DNA from: Strigamia acuminata
Taxonomy: Eukaryota; Arthropoda; Chilopoda; Geophilomorpha; Linotaeniidae
DNA length: 64,000 nucleotides
Assembly: GCA_949358305.1 (NCBI GenBank)
Contig: OX442315.1
Location: 27,616,427 to 27,680,426, forward strand
Direction: 5' to 3'
Part shown: piece by piece, positions 23,901 to 35,271 of the stretch
Position numbering within the stretch: the stretch's first letter is position 1
Layout of the letters: every line of letters begins with the position of its first letter
Made by a program: the position numbers and the translations under genes
The notes under the pieces: model-generated
The model's input: the letters and a program-made list of their open reading frames with translations, nothing else
Databases searched by the model: none
Told to the model about the DNA's origin: nothing

Positions 23901-25694
23901 TTGGAAGTCGGGAGAAAGTGGACCAGCTTGTACATGCTTATGATAATTATATCAATCAAGAATGGTTTGAAACGTGGAATGAATTCGAATGGCTTACGGA
24001 GACATTGTAAATGAATTTTAAGCCGATTTAAAGGTGTAATTAATAATTCTAGCTTTATATTGGCGTTGATTTTAGTTTTCCATCCTTCTTACGTGTTGTG
24101 GAACTAGTACCTGTTGTTTATTACAATTCGGTCCACGAGTTGGTTGTTTACTTTCACGATCTGTGTACAGTGCTTGGCATTACTTTTATAAGGTCCAAAC
24201 TCAAACCTCTCTTCCAAGCAGATTTGACGTCCAAAAAATGTAATTTTTTAATTTTTTTTTATTATAAATGACTTTTACTAATCAATCATTAATGGTGAAA
24301 ACATTTAGCCGATGATTTACCGCTCACTTCAACTTTAGTGCCTCTTTACGTCTGTGGAGTATTGGAAATTTTGTATAAAGAGAATAACCGAAAAGAATTG
24401 TTGAATTTTCTTCATGAGTTGATTCATACAACTGCTGAAAGCCAACTTCCTTTAGACACGATTAGAACGACTTTCATGGAATTAAGGTATTTATGAGTTG
24501 AAGAAAACAAATGAGCGATTGATTTCTTATTTCTCGTTCGTTTATCCATCTTATATTTTCAGTTCCGATACAAGTTTGCACGAGCTACTTATTGGTATAC
24601 TATGGGACAATGTGACGAATCAGTCTGCATTAATACGTGCATGTTGTGCCCGGCTGTTTGAACTATTAGTTAGAAATGTAAGCGAGTCAACACTAGCCAC
24701 TCGTTTAGCACCTGCTTTAGTTACGCTAGCAAACGATCCTGACATGTAAATTATTTTTCTTATGTACTAATGTTCTAATGTTCTAACCATTTCACCGTTT
24801 GTCTGATTTTAATGCACAGACCTGTGAGGATCGCGACTATTCCAGCGTTTGGTGCTGTCATGGAAGTTACTACTCAAAGAGAGGTAATTTACGAAGGATT
24901 TTTGTGTCACAAATTTATATTTAAAGAGTCGAATGTCTCGAATTAGCTGATGGATAAAGTACGGATGCAATTTCTGTCATTTTTGGAGGACCCTCAGTAT
25001 CATGATCACACTGCTGTTCTTGTGGAAGTGATTAGAACGTTTGGTCAAACTGCACCGAATGCTGATTCCAAGTTCCGAGAAGATTGTAAGAGTTGTGAAA
25101 ATATTTTAGAGGAGGAAATAATGAATATCCTTGATTTTTTTTTTATTTTTAGTTGTGCTGCCACATCTGGTGGCAATTGCTTCCCACAATGCTCACACGA
25201 CCGACGAATCAAAACGTTTATCCATTGCAGTTGCTTTATTGGATGCGTACACTTCGCTGTCTTATTGTTGTATCCTTTTGAAACGCGGTATTAGGAATTG
25301 TGATTGATTGATTGATTTGATTCTTAACTATTTTAAAGTTTTGAACGACCAGTTAATTACCGATTTACTTTTACCGGGTTTGCGATATTTACTTGCTGAT
25401 ATTCAGCAAGTGGCACCTGAGCAGGTGGAAGCCATTGCTGTAATGATAAACGAGTTATCAGCCAAAGTTGAAATTTCCAGGCCATCTGAAAGGTAGTAAA
25501 ATTAATTTTAATTGCTACAACGTGTTTAATTTGTGGCTATTTTTAGTAGAAATAGCAGTGCGTTTTTAAATGCTTCTGCAATGGTGCCATCAACGATGGA
25601 GGACATGAAAACTAAAATGAGTAAAATGTTTATGGGAGCGACAAATCAAGGGCGGGCGAATATTGCTAGCATATTCCAATCACGTAAAAAATAA
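20961..25694 (+). CDS. RELCH: RELCH (KIAA1468), LisH/coiled-coil/HEAT protein
   Basis: Rab11-binding protein that in mammals regulates cholesterol transfer between recycling endosomes and the trans-Golgi. In phase, 23 exons give 1,104 aa (human 1,216). They start at 20961, 21331, 21497, 21625, 21855, 22085, 22233, 22521, 22767, 22936, 23091, 23218, 23409, 23637, 23850, 24076, 24309, 24563, 24820, 24947, 25153, 25339 and 25547. Landmarks: LLTALEFHTELVENGQELPR near the start, LEFELRKAKETIKSLRANLT coiled coil, LisH-like ALNFLINEYLLKQNYKLTS, the HEAT region MLGRCLPHIVPNVLLAKREE, and a C-terminus ending IFQSRKK. Exon 13 must begin at 23409 (acceptor AATAG), because the later AG at 23417 would shift the frame. 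The low-complexity N-terminal extension of the human protein is absent. Confidence 0.96.
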
Positions 25695-26663
25695 ATCCAA
25701 CGGCACAATTAGGTTTTTTTTAACTGTGATAGATTTTGACAGGAAAATTTTAATATTCAATTGTGTAATTTAGTGTTGTTTTCTGATTTTTTACCAGTCA
25801 CTGAAATCAGGTAATTGTTTACGGCAGAAGTGGAAGATTTTATTTACTTCTGTTCTTATCCTTCTATTTTCATATATTCAGATGTACGAGTTGGGTTTGA
25901 TTTTTTTTATTTAAAAAATGTTGCATCATGTTTTTGGTACACATAATTAATGTAAATTATTAAGAATTTTTTTTTCTTACAAAAAGGTAATGGTTGATAA
26001 TAACGTCATTTTAATTTGAATCTCAATTAATGTTATTAAATATGTAAAAATTGTAAATAAGAAAATGATGCTATCGTTTATTTCTTACAAAATGCAATGC
26101 ATAGTGTCAAAATATAGTTTTCGTTTTGAAGTATCCGATATCACAAATAATCAAAGTTATTTTTGCACGATCTCATACGCAAAAGGTTCACACACGTCCT
26201 TGATTCTGGGAATTTGAAGTGTTTAGTTTATGGGTTTGGGTTTGGTTAGGCCCCCTAGGTCGTGGAGCTACTGGGTCCTTGCCAACATTGTGCGTGCAAC
26301 CTGAATATTTTTTTTTCAATAAAAAACATGTGAGAAATGTACAAATGATGGTTTATTCTAAGAAAAAAAAATTATAACAAATTGGCAATAAACATATACA
26401 AACCAAAAAAATGTTTTGACATTTAAACATTTAACAAAATTTCTTTTCGTCCTCTCCATAGTACAGGCACTTTGGTATTTTTAGAATACCATTATATGAT
26501 TTTACAAATTACAAAAAAAAATGACTCGGAAGGCAAATATTGTTCATTTTAAATATTCTCATACCAAAATGATTTAGAAAAACTGCAACCATGTACACTA
26601 TTTATATCATTGATTACATTTAACTGTTTATCTTAATGTTGAACAAGCGTTTTAAATGTTTGA
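25695..26663. other. Convergent 3' flanks of RELCH and stomatin
   Basis: Nearly 1 kb of AT-rich sequence between two convergent stop codons. It must contain both 3' UTRs. No gene or repeat recognised. Confidence 0.5.
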
Positions 26664-28997
26664 TCATTTCATGCGGTGATTCATAAAACTGGAAATAAGA
26701 TCGATAGGAATAGGGAAAACTATCGTGGAGTTCTTTTCGGCAGAAATAGTATTTAATGTCTGCAGATAGCGAAGCTGAATAGCCGCAGGTGATTCTTGAA
26801 TGACATCAGCCGCTTCCTTGAGTGCTCGCGACGCTCGTTGCTCGCCTTCTGCAGCTATCACCTGGAATTTTCACATACATTAAATCACTCGATCGGAACA
26901 GTTTGCAAATTTCCCATCTAACCTTTGCTCTGGCCTCTCGTGTGGCCTCTGCTTCTGCCGCCATGGCTCTTTGCAATTGCACAGGAAGACGTACGTCTTT
27001 CCTACATACGAAATTAAGCAAACGATTAAATACAAATACAGTCCACGAGCCGATGCGCCCACATGAAAAGAGTGCATCAAATAAATAGTGAAAACTGCCT
27101 GTGTCTAGACAATTAATTTGAATTTTTTTTATGTGGTTTACGTACATTTCTACTCTTTCGACTTTGACACCCCACGGATCAGTAGCTTCATCCAACACAG
27201 CTTGCATCGTGTGACTGATTGTTTCACGTTCGGCTAGAATTTCTGACAAATTTTTGGTACCAAGAACATTTCTTAAAGTAGTAGCAGCCAGAAGTCTGGT
27301 TGCGTGGCCGTAGTCTTCGACATTTGCAACTGCTATTGTGGCATTGCTGATTCGGTAATATACAACTGCGTCCACAGCCACGGTTACAGAATCCTTAGAC
27401 AAAATCTAATGGGAGAATAAATCAAACAGATAAATTTTTAGACTTTGTATGTTTAAGTAGAGATAAATTAAACCTCTTGTGGAGCCACGTCGAATGACAC
27501 TGTCCGTAAATCGACTTTTCTGTAGGTATCAATACACGGTATGATAAAGAAAATTCCTAAGTAAAAAAATATAATAAAAATATTCTAATTAGAAAGAACA
27601 TACTGGTAATAAAAAATTTAAAACAATTTTTGTTTTACCTGGTCCCCTGGCACCTCCCTTAACCAATCGACCCAAACGGAATATGACTGCACGCTCATAT
27701 TCTTGCACAACCTTTAAAATACAATTTTCAGTTACAAATTTAAAATTTAATACAACATGTTGCGAAGAAAACTTACTTTTACACACATACAGAGTGATAG
27801 TGGAAAAGTGAGGACGATAATCAATAAAGATATCCCCGTTAGAATAACAGCGCAAAACCCTGACCCATTATTGCCGTCGTCATCGTCTGGAAAATACAAA
27901 AAAAAAAGTTTAAAATGTTTTTCACACTTTGTCCTAGTTTTATCACACTTCCATTTCGACTATTTATAAACACACACACTTAACTAACTTCTCATTCTGC
28001 TCGGTCTAATCACCTTGACACCTTGCATCAAATTTGCTCACAATTTGATACAAGGGAAACTTATTTAAAAACCTTAACTCGCACTTGCAAGTGTGCCGAA
28101 GTAGAGTTCACTTTATTTGAATCAGAAATTAATCTTTGTACAGATATTTTCATTGGCAGCTATTCAAAGCCCTTGTTAAGAATAGAATAAAACCCCAATT
28201 TTTTTTAGTTTTGTATTCTTTTGTTGGAAAGGGACAAATAATTAAATAATCAGTAAATAATTTACATTTTACGCACCTGTGCAAATTTGAGAAACCATAA
28301 ATCATAATTGTTAGAAAATAAACCACATAAAGTTTATACGAATTTCTACGGAAGCAGCAACCAAAACTAATTATTTCCTGATACTAATCAAAACTATTGC
28401 GACATTAAACAAATATTAATGTCGTAACAAAGCAAATTTCAGAATCAAACTATATATTTTTTTATATTAAAATTTGCTTTTTGTATCAATCAATAAAGCA
28501 AGTATCAACCATAAAAGAAAAAAAGCAGGTATCAATCATGAAGGGGAAAAAGCAAGAAAAATCATGTTAAACATATCACAGCCGAATACTCTGTTACCAA
28601 CCACGTGTTTCACTTTTATCCATTCTTTCGACTATAGACTTAACACATTACAATACCTTGTGTTTGTGACTGAAAACGAGCCATAATATCGCAGTCGTCA
28701 TCGTGTGGTCTCATATTTTTAACAGTTGTTAATCGGATGTTGTCACTTGAGCTCATATAATTCTGGTCACAGACAGGAGTGCAGAATTTTTAGTGCAATC
28801 AAATTTCACTAACTGTAAGTGGTGCACGGCCACACCTACAACGATAGCATCATATGATCGTGTAGCGCGTATGACCACATGACGAGTTGGGAGGGCACTC
28901 AACCCTGGCGGGTTGTATAACGTTTTTATTTTTTCATTGGACCGAGCAATAAAAATGTTGCGAATTAAATGGACTTACTCGTGGTTGATCTCTGCAT
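26664..28997 (-). CDS. STOM: Stomatin (band 7/SPFH membrane protein)
   Basis: Membrane scaffold of the stomatin/MEC-2/podocin family. Seven exons, complement(26664..26861, 26923..27001, 27146..27405, 27474..27556, 27639..27711, 27777..27886, 28979..28997), give 273 aa. A hydrophobic hairpin ([20 protein letters not shown]) lies at about residues 17-36. It is followed by the SPFH core: [47 protein letters not shown], and [20 protein letters not shown]. The tail has [20 protein letters not shown] and ends in FMNHRMK. The 19-base first exon (MQRSTT plus one base) fits the phase and has a consensus GTAAGT donor; it is inferred and less sure than the rest. Intron 1 is 1.1 kb, long for this window. 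Confidence 0.94.
28657..28684 (-). other. STOM: Alternative first coding exon of stomatin
   Basis: Inside stomatin intron 1, an ATG at 28684 opens nine codons (MARFQSQTQ) plus one base, followed by a GTATTG donor. This gives the same phase as the distal first exon at 28979..28997, so both could join the exon at 27886. It suggests two promoters, as seen in other stomatin-like genes. Transcripts are needed to choose. Confidence 0.4.
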
Positions 28998-29933
28998 TTT
29001 GACTGTCAAGGTATTTTGGGCGTTTACGCGTGCAATTATCACAACACTAACAAAAGTCACATGACCAAATTACGTCACGAAACGATATTTACAAAAAAAA
29101 AATTATCTGTAAATTTGAGCTACCGGGAATTTCCCAGATATCAAACCCGATTTCAAACAATTTCATCACGTAGGAAAAACCGATAACACGAATACAAGCA
29201 AAAAAAACAAACAAAATTAAAATTTTAAGAATTTGTTTTTGTCGTAGAATTAACTTGCAAATATTATTTTTGTCCATTTCTTTGTCGTATATTTTTAAAA
29301 TTTAAAATTTGAATATTAAAAACGAGAATTTGTTTGCGATTCCCTCATCAGAGGGCAGCCGTTAATGGTTGTTACAGCAGCAGACAGATGGTGTTGTTGC
29401 GATCGCGGTAATCGAGGTAATCAGGTGAGCAATGTTTTGATTCAGGGTATGTCGGTTTACGTCTAGACATTTTGTTCTTGCAAGCCAGTTTTTACATTCA
29501 GTATTAACTTTGGCAGTCAATTAAGATTTAGTTTCGTTTGTTTATTTTGATTATGTAATTGAATTGGGATAAAAGGAACCGATTTTTGGTTATTTATTTC
29601 CACCTCAAGCTTCCACATCTACAAATAAAATAAAATCGGAATTGGCAATACCGAAAACAGGTCATTCTCACCTTTAATAAATATTCAGTTGATTATTGGC
29701 ATATATTGTTACTTAAAACAAACTTAAACGAGGTAAAAACGTGTCTAAAATGCTTACGACCACACCTTGATTGCGTAGACACGGGGAAACGATTTTCTTT
29801 CAGATCTATAATTAAATTTTCCTTAAATTTATTAAAGTTTTAAATTATCATTTGATGACATTTTTTCTTATTCTTGCAGATGGCACGTCGCAAATAAAGA
29901 AAATTTAGTTGATAAAATGAAATAAGTTTCAAA
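28998..29933. promoter_or_regulatory. Divergent spacer between stomatin and AKTIP
   Basis: A 936-bp region upstream of both genes. It is AT-rich, with no recognised gene. It probably contains both promoters and the AKTIP 5' UTR, perhaps with a 5' UTR intron ending near 29880 (TTCTTGCAG). Confidence 0.4.
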
Positions 29934-32900
29934 ATGTTTGGAAATGAGGTAAGTAGAAATTAAATGGAACGGTTGATAAAAGAAAAAAAGAAAATAAAAC
30001 AAAAATAAAACCAGACCCAGTTGGCCATTTCGAGCCTGTTTATTTTTATTAGCACTTTTTTTTGGGAATGTTTGAATATGGGCGTGGTTTAAGGCTGATT
30101 TCTTACATTAACATAGAAAACATGGATTCTCTTTTGGGACAGGATAATTTGCGGAACCGCGGAACTGGCGGAACAGGCGGAACCGATGGGTTTGTGGAAA
30201 ACCCGGTATCGCCAATTCTGTGGAAACGGCGGAACGGCGGAACTAGATTGTTTCATTGCCAAATTCCGCTGAACAAGCTGAAATATTGTAATCAAAATAT
30301 CAAAATTAAACAAAAGTTTAATTAAATAGAAATAACCAAAAACAAAAATAAATAAAAATCAACAAAAATAAAAATAAATAAAAATCAACAAAAATAAAAA
30401 TAAATAAAAATAACCCAAAATAAAAGTACGATTGAAGTTTTGATACTAAATAATCTTATTTATTTATCATTTTATCACGAGTTTTGTGCCTAAAAAATTA
30501 GATTTTACGCCCAACTTTTGTTTTTTACAATAAAAATGGTTTTTCCGTTTGATAAATTCGTTTTACACCGATGCAAATTAATTAATTGAGACAAAAAATT
30601 GATTTTGGCCAAAAAAATGAATTTTTGGCCAAAAAAATGAATTTTTGGCCAAAAAAATGAATTTTTGGCCAAAAAAATGAATTTTTGGCCAAAAAAATGA
30701 ATTTTTGGCCAAAAAAATGAATTTTTGACCAAAAAATTCATTTGTGGTTCGAAAAAGGGTTTTTTGAGTCAGAAAATTGATTTTTGAGTCAAAAAATTCA
30801 ATTTTGACTGAAAAAACTTAAATTTTGACAGAAAAAAATTAAATTTTGACAGAAAAAAATTAAATTTTGACAGAAAAAAATTAAATTTTGACAGAAAAAA
30901 ATTAAATTTTTACAGAAAAAAATTAAATTTTGACTCAAAAAATTGAATTTTGACAGAAAAAAATTAAATTTTGACTCAAAAAATTGAATTTTTTTACCAA
31001 AAATGAATTTTTTCACCAAAAATGAATTTTTTCACCAAAAATGAATTTTTTCACCAAAAATGAAATTTTTCACCAAAAATGAAATTTTTCACCAAAAATG
31101 AAATTTTTCACCAAAAATAAAATTTTTCACCAAAAATGAAATTTTTCACCAAAAATGAAATTTTTCACCAAAAATGAAATTTTTCACCAAAAATGAAATT
31201 TTTCACCAAAAATAAAATTTTTCACCAAAAATGAAATTTTTCTCCAAAAATGAAATTTTTCACCAAAAATGAAATTTTTCACCAAAAATGAAATTTTTCA
31301 CCAAAAATGAAATTTTTCACCAAAAATGAAATTTTTCACCAAAAATGAAATTTTTCACCAAAAATGAAATTTTTCACCAAAAATGAAATTTTTCACCAAA
31401 AATGAAATTTTTCACCAAAAATCAATTTTTTTGCCAAAATCAATTTTTAGTCTCAATTAATAAATTTGCATCGGTTTAAAACGAATTTATCAAACGGAAA
31501 AACTATTTTTATTGAAAAAAACGAAAGTTAGGCATAAAATCTAATTTTTTAGGCACAAAACTCGTGATAAAATGATAAATAAATAAGATTATTTAGTATC
31601 AAAACTTCAATCGTACTTTTATTTTGGGTTATTTTTATTTATTTTTATTTTTATTGATTTTTATTTATTTTTGTTTTTGGTAATTTTTATTTAATTAAAC
31701 TTTTGTTTAATTTTGATATTTTTTTGGCCTGATCACAATATTTCAGCTTGTTCAGCGGAATTTGGCAATGAAACAATCTAGTTCCACCGTTCCGTCGTTT
31801 CCACAGAATCGCCAATTCTGCGGAAACGGCGGAACGGCTGAACAATAGCTATGGAGGTCAGGCAAAAATTAATTAAAATTAAAAATTAAAATTTACAAAA
31901 GCAATCTTACAAAATTACAAATTCCAAGGTAACGAGTTGGATATTCTTTGTTTTCGATGTTTTTGTTTCAATTTGATAAGTTATGACTAATTTGATACAT
32001 CAATTTAAATGCCCTACCAAAAGCCCCAAAATCCAAAATTCAGAACTGATTTGTTGAAAATATTTTAACACTTAATGTGAAAAACTCCCCATGACATCCA
32101 GCAGTTATAGTCTCAGTGAAATTAATCAACTACGAGTATTTTGTAAGGTTTAAAAAAAAATAACAAGAACTACATAAAATTTATCTACTTGCAACTGCAA
32201 AAAGATTTACAACTTTTTAAAATTAGCTTAACACGTAATTACGGTTGCTTTTTTAAAAAAAATTTAACGTAAAAAGCTTAAAAAATTAGGCGTTTAAACG
32301 AAATCAATTTCAAACATGAGCTCAGTGTGAATATGGCATTCTCTAATAAATGATTTATTCCTAGCAATTAGTATCTATCTGTTTAATGGGAGATTTTTTA
32401 CAACATAGTGGTACATTGTTTTTTTCAAATCAAGAAAAATTAATACATTAAAACAAAACCCACTCGTTTATTTATTTTATTTTTTTGTTCTAATATATAT
32501 TTTTATATATATTTCTACGTGCCAGTATCCAACCACGAACACAACAGTAATTTACAAATTTTATTTTCTCCCGATCAGCTTGTTCAGCTTGTTCCGCCGT
32601 TCCGCCGTTTCCGCAGAATTGGCGATTCCAGGTTTTCCTCAAACCCATCGGTTCCGCCTGTTCCGCCAGTTCCGCGGTTCCGCAAATTATCCTGTCCCTT
32701 CTCTTTTGCAAGTTGTCAATCGTTTCTTAAGCGTTGGTTCTTTTAATTTATTTAATTTTTTAAAATGATTTTTCGCGAAGAATTTATGCGTTTATGCATT
32801 TAATTTTAATTAAATGTCTTATTCTTCGTTTTAGGTTGGAGAAAACGGTGATAACTCGTCGCAATTTCGTCGACAAGGCTCAATTCGGAAAGTTCTTCCA

Positions 32901-34002
32901 GTGATTCCTGATACAGACTCTAGTCTACGTGTTTCGGCGAAAATAATTGATCGACAGATTAACATATCAAAATATAATTATGCACCTTATTTTCTTGAAT
33001 ATTCATTAATGGCTGAATAGTACGTACAACTTCCAATCAATAGCTTTCCCATCCTAAATGAAAATTTTTTTTTTAGTGATATGTTATGTAAACAGAAGCT
33101 TCCTGGTGTTTATGTTTTGCCAGCAGCAAATACACCATTAAGTATGCTCGCTGCAAATATAATAATTTTTTATAATTAAATGTTTATTTCGTTTAGAATG
33201 GTACGGTGTTCTGTTTGCAAGTCATAATTACTACGAAGATGGAGTTTTTCGCTTCATTTTACACATTCCTGAGAGCTATCCTAACGGAATGGTTCCTGTA
33301 AGTAACGAGTCGTACTGTCATCAAGAATTCAATTAAAACGTCTTTATTCATAAATATAGCGATTATTTTTTCAACCTCCAATATTCCACCCATTAGTAGA
33401 TGCAGAAACTGGAGAATTGGATCTTCTTCGAGAGTTTTCAAAGTGGAGGTTGTTTGCAATTTTCATTTTTTATTATTATTATTATTTTTGTTTTCTACTA
33501 ATTAATAATTAAATATTTTCAGACGAAATGTCAACTATTTATGGCAAATATTAGCTTTCATGCGACGTATTGTTATAAAGATTGATTGTACCAATCCAGT
33601 TAACACTCAAGCATCTTTTCTGTGTGTAGTATTTTAATTCGTGACGTATTGCCTTTAACGGTATTAATCAATCCTTTATCCTTTTCAGGTATGAAAATGA
33701 CATCGAGATGTTTAAGTTTAAGTTATCAGAATCCATCAGAAGGTGCAAAGATTTTTTATTTGATTCGACGACGATCGAAGATCCGCACGAGATCCGATTT
33801 TATTCGGTAGACAACCCACAATTTCAAGAACTTCGAAGGAACATGCTTTCATTTAAGGTTTTTAAATAGCAGGACGGTTCATGATTAATCGACATTAATA
33901 TTTCATAAAATAAACATTTAGCAAAATGAAGAAAATAACGTTGCTACAGGCTTTTCTTGGGTTGATCCTAATTCTTTAGAGACGTTTTCAGAGAGTAGTT
34001 GA
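29934..34002 (+). CDS. AKTIP: AKTIP/FTS, inactive E2-like subunit of the FHF complex
   Basis: Ubiquitin-conjugating-enzyme variant that, with Hook and FHIP proteins, links early endosomal cargo to dynein. Eight exons, 29934..29948, 32835..33019, 33077..33141, 33197..33297, 33360..33448, 33523..33621, 33689..33857 and 33922..34002, give 267 aa. Core signatures are [62 protein letters not shown] and [12 protein letters not shown]. The catalytic cysteine position of active E2s is absent, as in the family. Exon 1 codes only MFGNE. Intron 1 is 2.9 kb, of which 2.57 kb is a transposon. It converges on the C8orf82 homologue with 186 bp between stop codons. Confidence 0.94.
30136..32698. mobile_element. 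2,563-bp foldback-type DNA transposon in AKTIP intron 1
   Basis: The left end GGGACAGGATAATTTGCGG is inverted exactly at the right end. The 9-bp duplication TTCTCTTTT flanks it (30127..30135 and 32699..32707). The terminal inverted repeats extend over about 120 bp (30136-30255 with 32579-32698) and are rich in GGCGGAAC words spaced about 9 bp. A second, inner inverted pair of ~400 bp (about 30230-30605 with 31425-31810) surrounds minisatellites. No transposase. The 9-bp duplication and long repeat-bearing arms recall foldback or Mutator-like non-autonomous elements. Confidence 0.88.
30604..31430. repeat. Three nested minisatellites inside the foldback element
   Basis: Left: a 20-bp unit AAAAAAATGAATTTTTGGCC, about 30604-30740. 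Middle: a ~22-bp unit around GACAGAAAAAAATTAAATTTT, about 30800-30980. Right: a 19-bp unit TTTTTCACCAAAAATGAAA, about 30990-31430. All share an ATGAATTTTT-like core, suggesting one ancestor. Minus-strand frames here are repeat artefacts. Confidence 0.9.
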
Positions 34003-34188
34003 AGTATCAACTGGAAGAAGAAAAATGGATAATTTGCTTTGTAACATTTTAGAAAAATGATGTCAAGGTTTTACAAAATAATTTAATATGTTCTTTAATT
34101 TATATTTGAATAGTATATAATTATATATACATACATATATTTTTTAATTTCGTTTTATTGTAATTACTGAAAATAATGTACATTATAA

Positions 34189-34953
34189 TTAAGTGTATGG
34201 TTGTGATTTGACTTTCTCGTCCATTAAGTTCCACAGTTCGTTCGTTAATTTGTAGATTTGGTTTTTCCATCGAAAATGAGTCGGAGGTTGCGTTTCGCCG
34301 TTTTCAAAAGTAAACAGTTTGCTGATCTCAAAGGCCAGTGACGATTTGACTAATCCAACATTACCAACTTTCGGAGATGCAGGATGATAAACACGTCCGC
34401 TCTTTGGTAACATGCATAATCTTTCTGGTTCAAATTTAACAGTTAGTCGGTTCCTAGCGTGAGCATACGCCAAATGATCTTCAACTTTTCCCTCAGTTTT
34501 TCCATCAACAAAATGGGTAAAAACAACTGGTCGATCGTCGCAACGAACATAATTCATTTCAACTCCGCATGGAGATACATATGGGAAATCATTTTCATAT
34601 CTTCCGGTTTTATTAATTCGAAGTCTGCTAAAGAAAAACACCAAAAAATCGATTTCTGAAAAAAAAATCAATTTTTTTAAAAAAAATGTATTAATAAGTA
34701 ATCTAATATACCTTTGAAACATGATGTGAAGTTTTTCATTCTAGAATCATCTAAAAATAGCTGATCATAGAGAAATAAATTAAAAAATATTCGCCTGATT
34801 CGAAACCCAGCTAACCATTCCTTGATGATCTACGTAGTAAAAATATTCCCTCGTATTCGGGGAAGGCGATTGCCCTTGTACATAAGTTATAAATCTAGAT
34901 AAACAAGAACGACTTTGTTTGTGCTGACGCCAGGCTTTTAAAACCACGATCAT
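34189..34953 (-). CDS. C8orf82/UPF0598 family protein
   Basis: Conserved animal protein of unknown biochemical role. Three exons, complement(34189..34655, 34712..34760, 34816..34953), give 217 aa (human 216). Signatures: REYFYYVDHQGMLFLDDSRMKNF, CFKEIDFLVFFFSRLRINKTGRYE, FPYVSPCGVEMNYVRCDDRPVVFTH (read in parts) and GLVKSSLAFEISKLF. The first 25 residues are basic and hydroxylated with no acid, compatible with mitochondrial import; this is inference. The gene is divergent from KATNB1 and convergent with AKTIP. Confidence 0.9.
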
Positions 34954-35271
34954 ATTGTCGTATTATATTAAACCTTTTTGACGATGTTGATTGCTTGAGA
35001 AGTAGTAGCTACTGACATCTGATGGCAGATGGCGGAAAGAAAAATAACTTCTCGTAGGATCTCGGAAATCTCATTTTAACGCGATTCATCTTTTCATGGT
35101 GGTATGTTCCCAAGGTCCAACGTTTCGAATTCTTGAGCTCTTATGAATGACAAGGCTTAAATTACGTTAATTTGTTTCGTCTATGCAATCTTACAATGAT
35201 TTCACACAGAGGATGTGTAATGATCCACGTCAGTGTCATATCTGCTATTGTCTAAAAGAAACGTGCTAAAA
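34954..35271. promoter_or_regulatory. Divergent spacer, C8orf82 homologue and KATNB1
   Basis: A 318-bp gap between two divergent start codons; both promoters should lie here. No TATA box recognised. Confidence 0.4.

Noticed and set aside
30505..31019. Two minus-strand frames rich in FFWPKIHF and FFCQNLI repeats
   Set aside because: They translate the minisatellites inside the foldback element.
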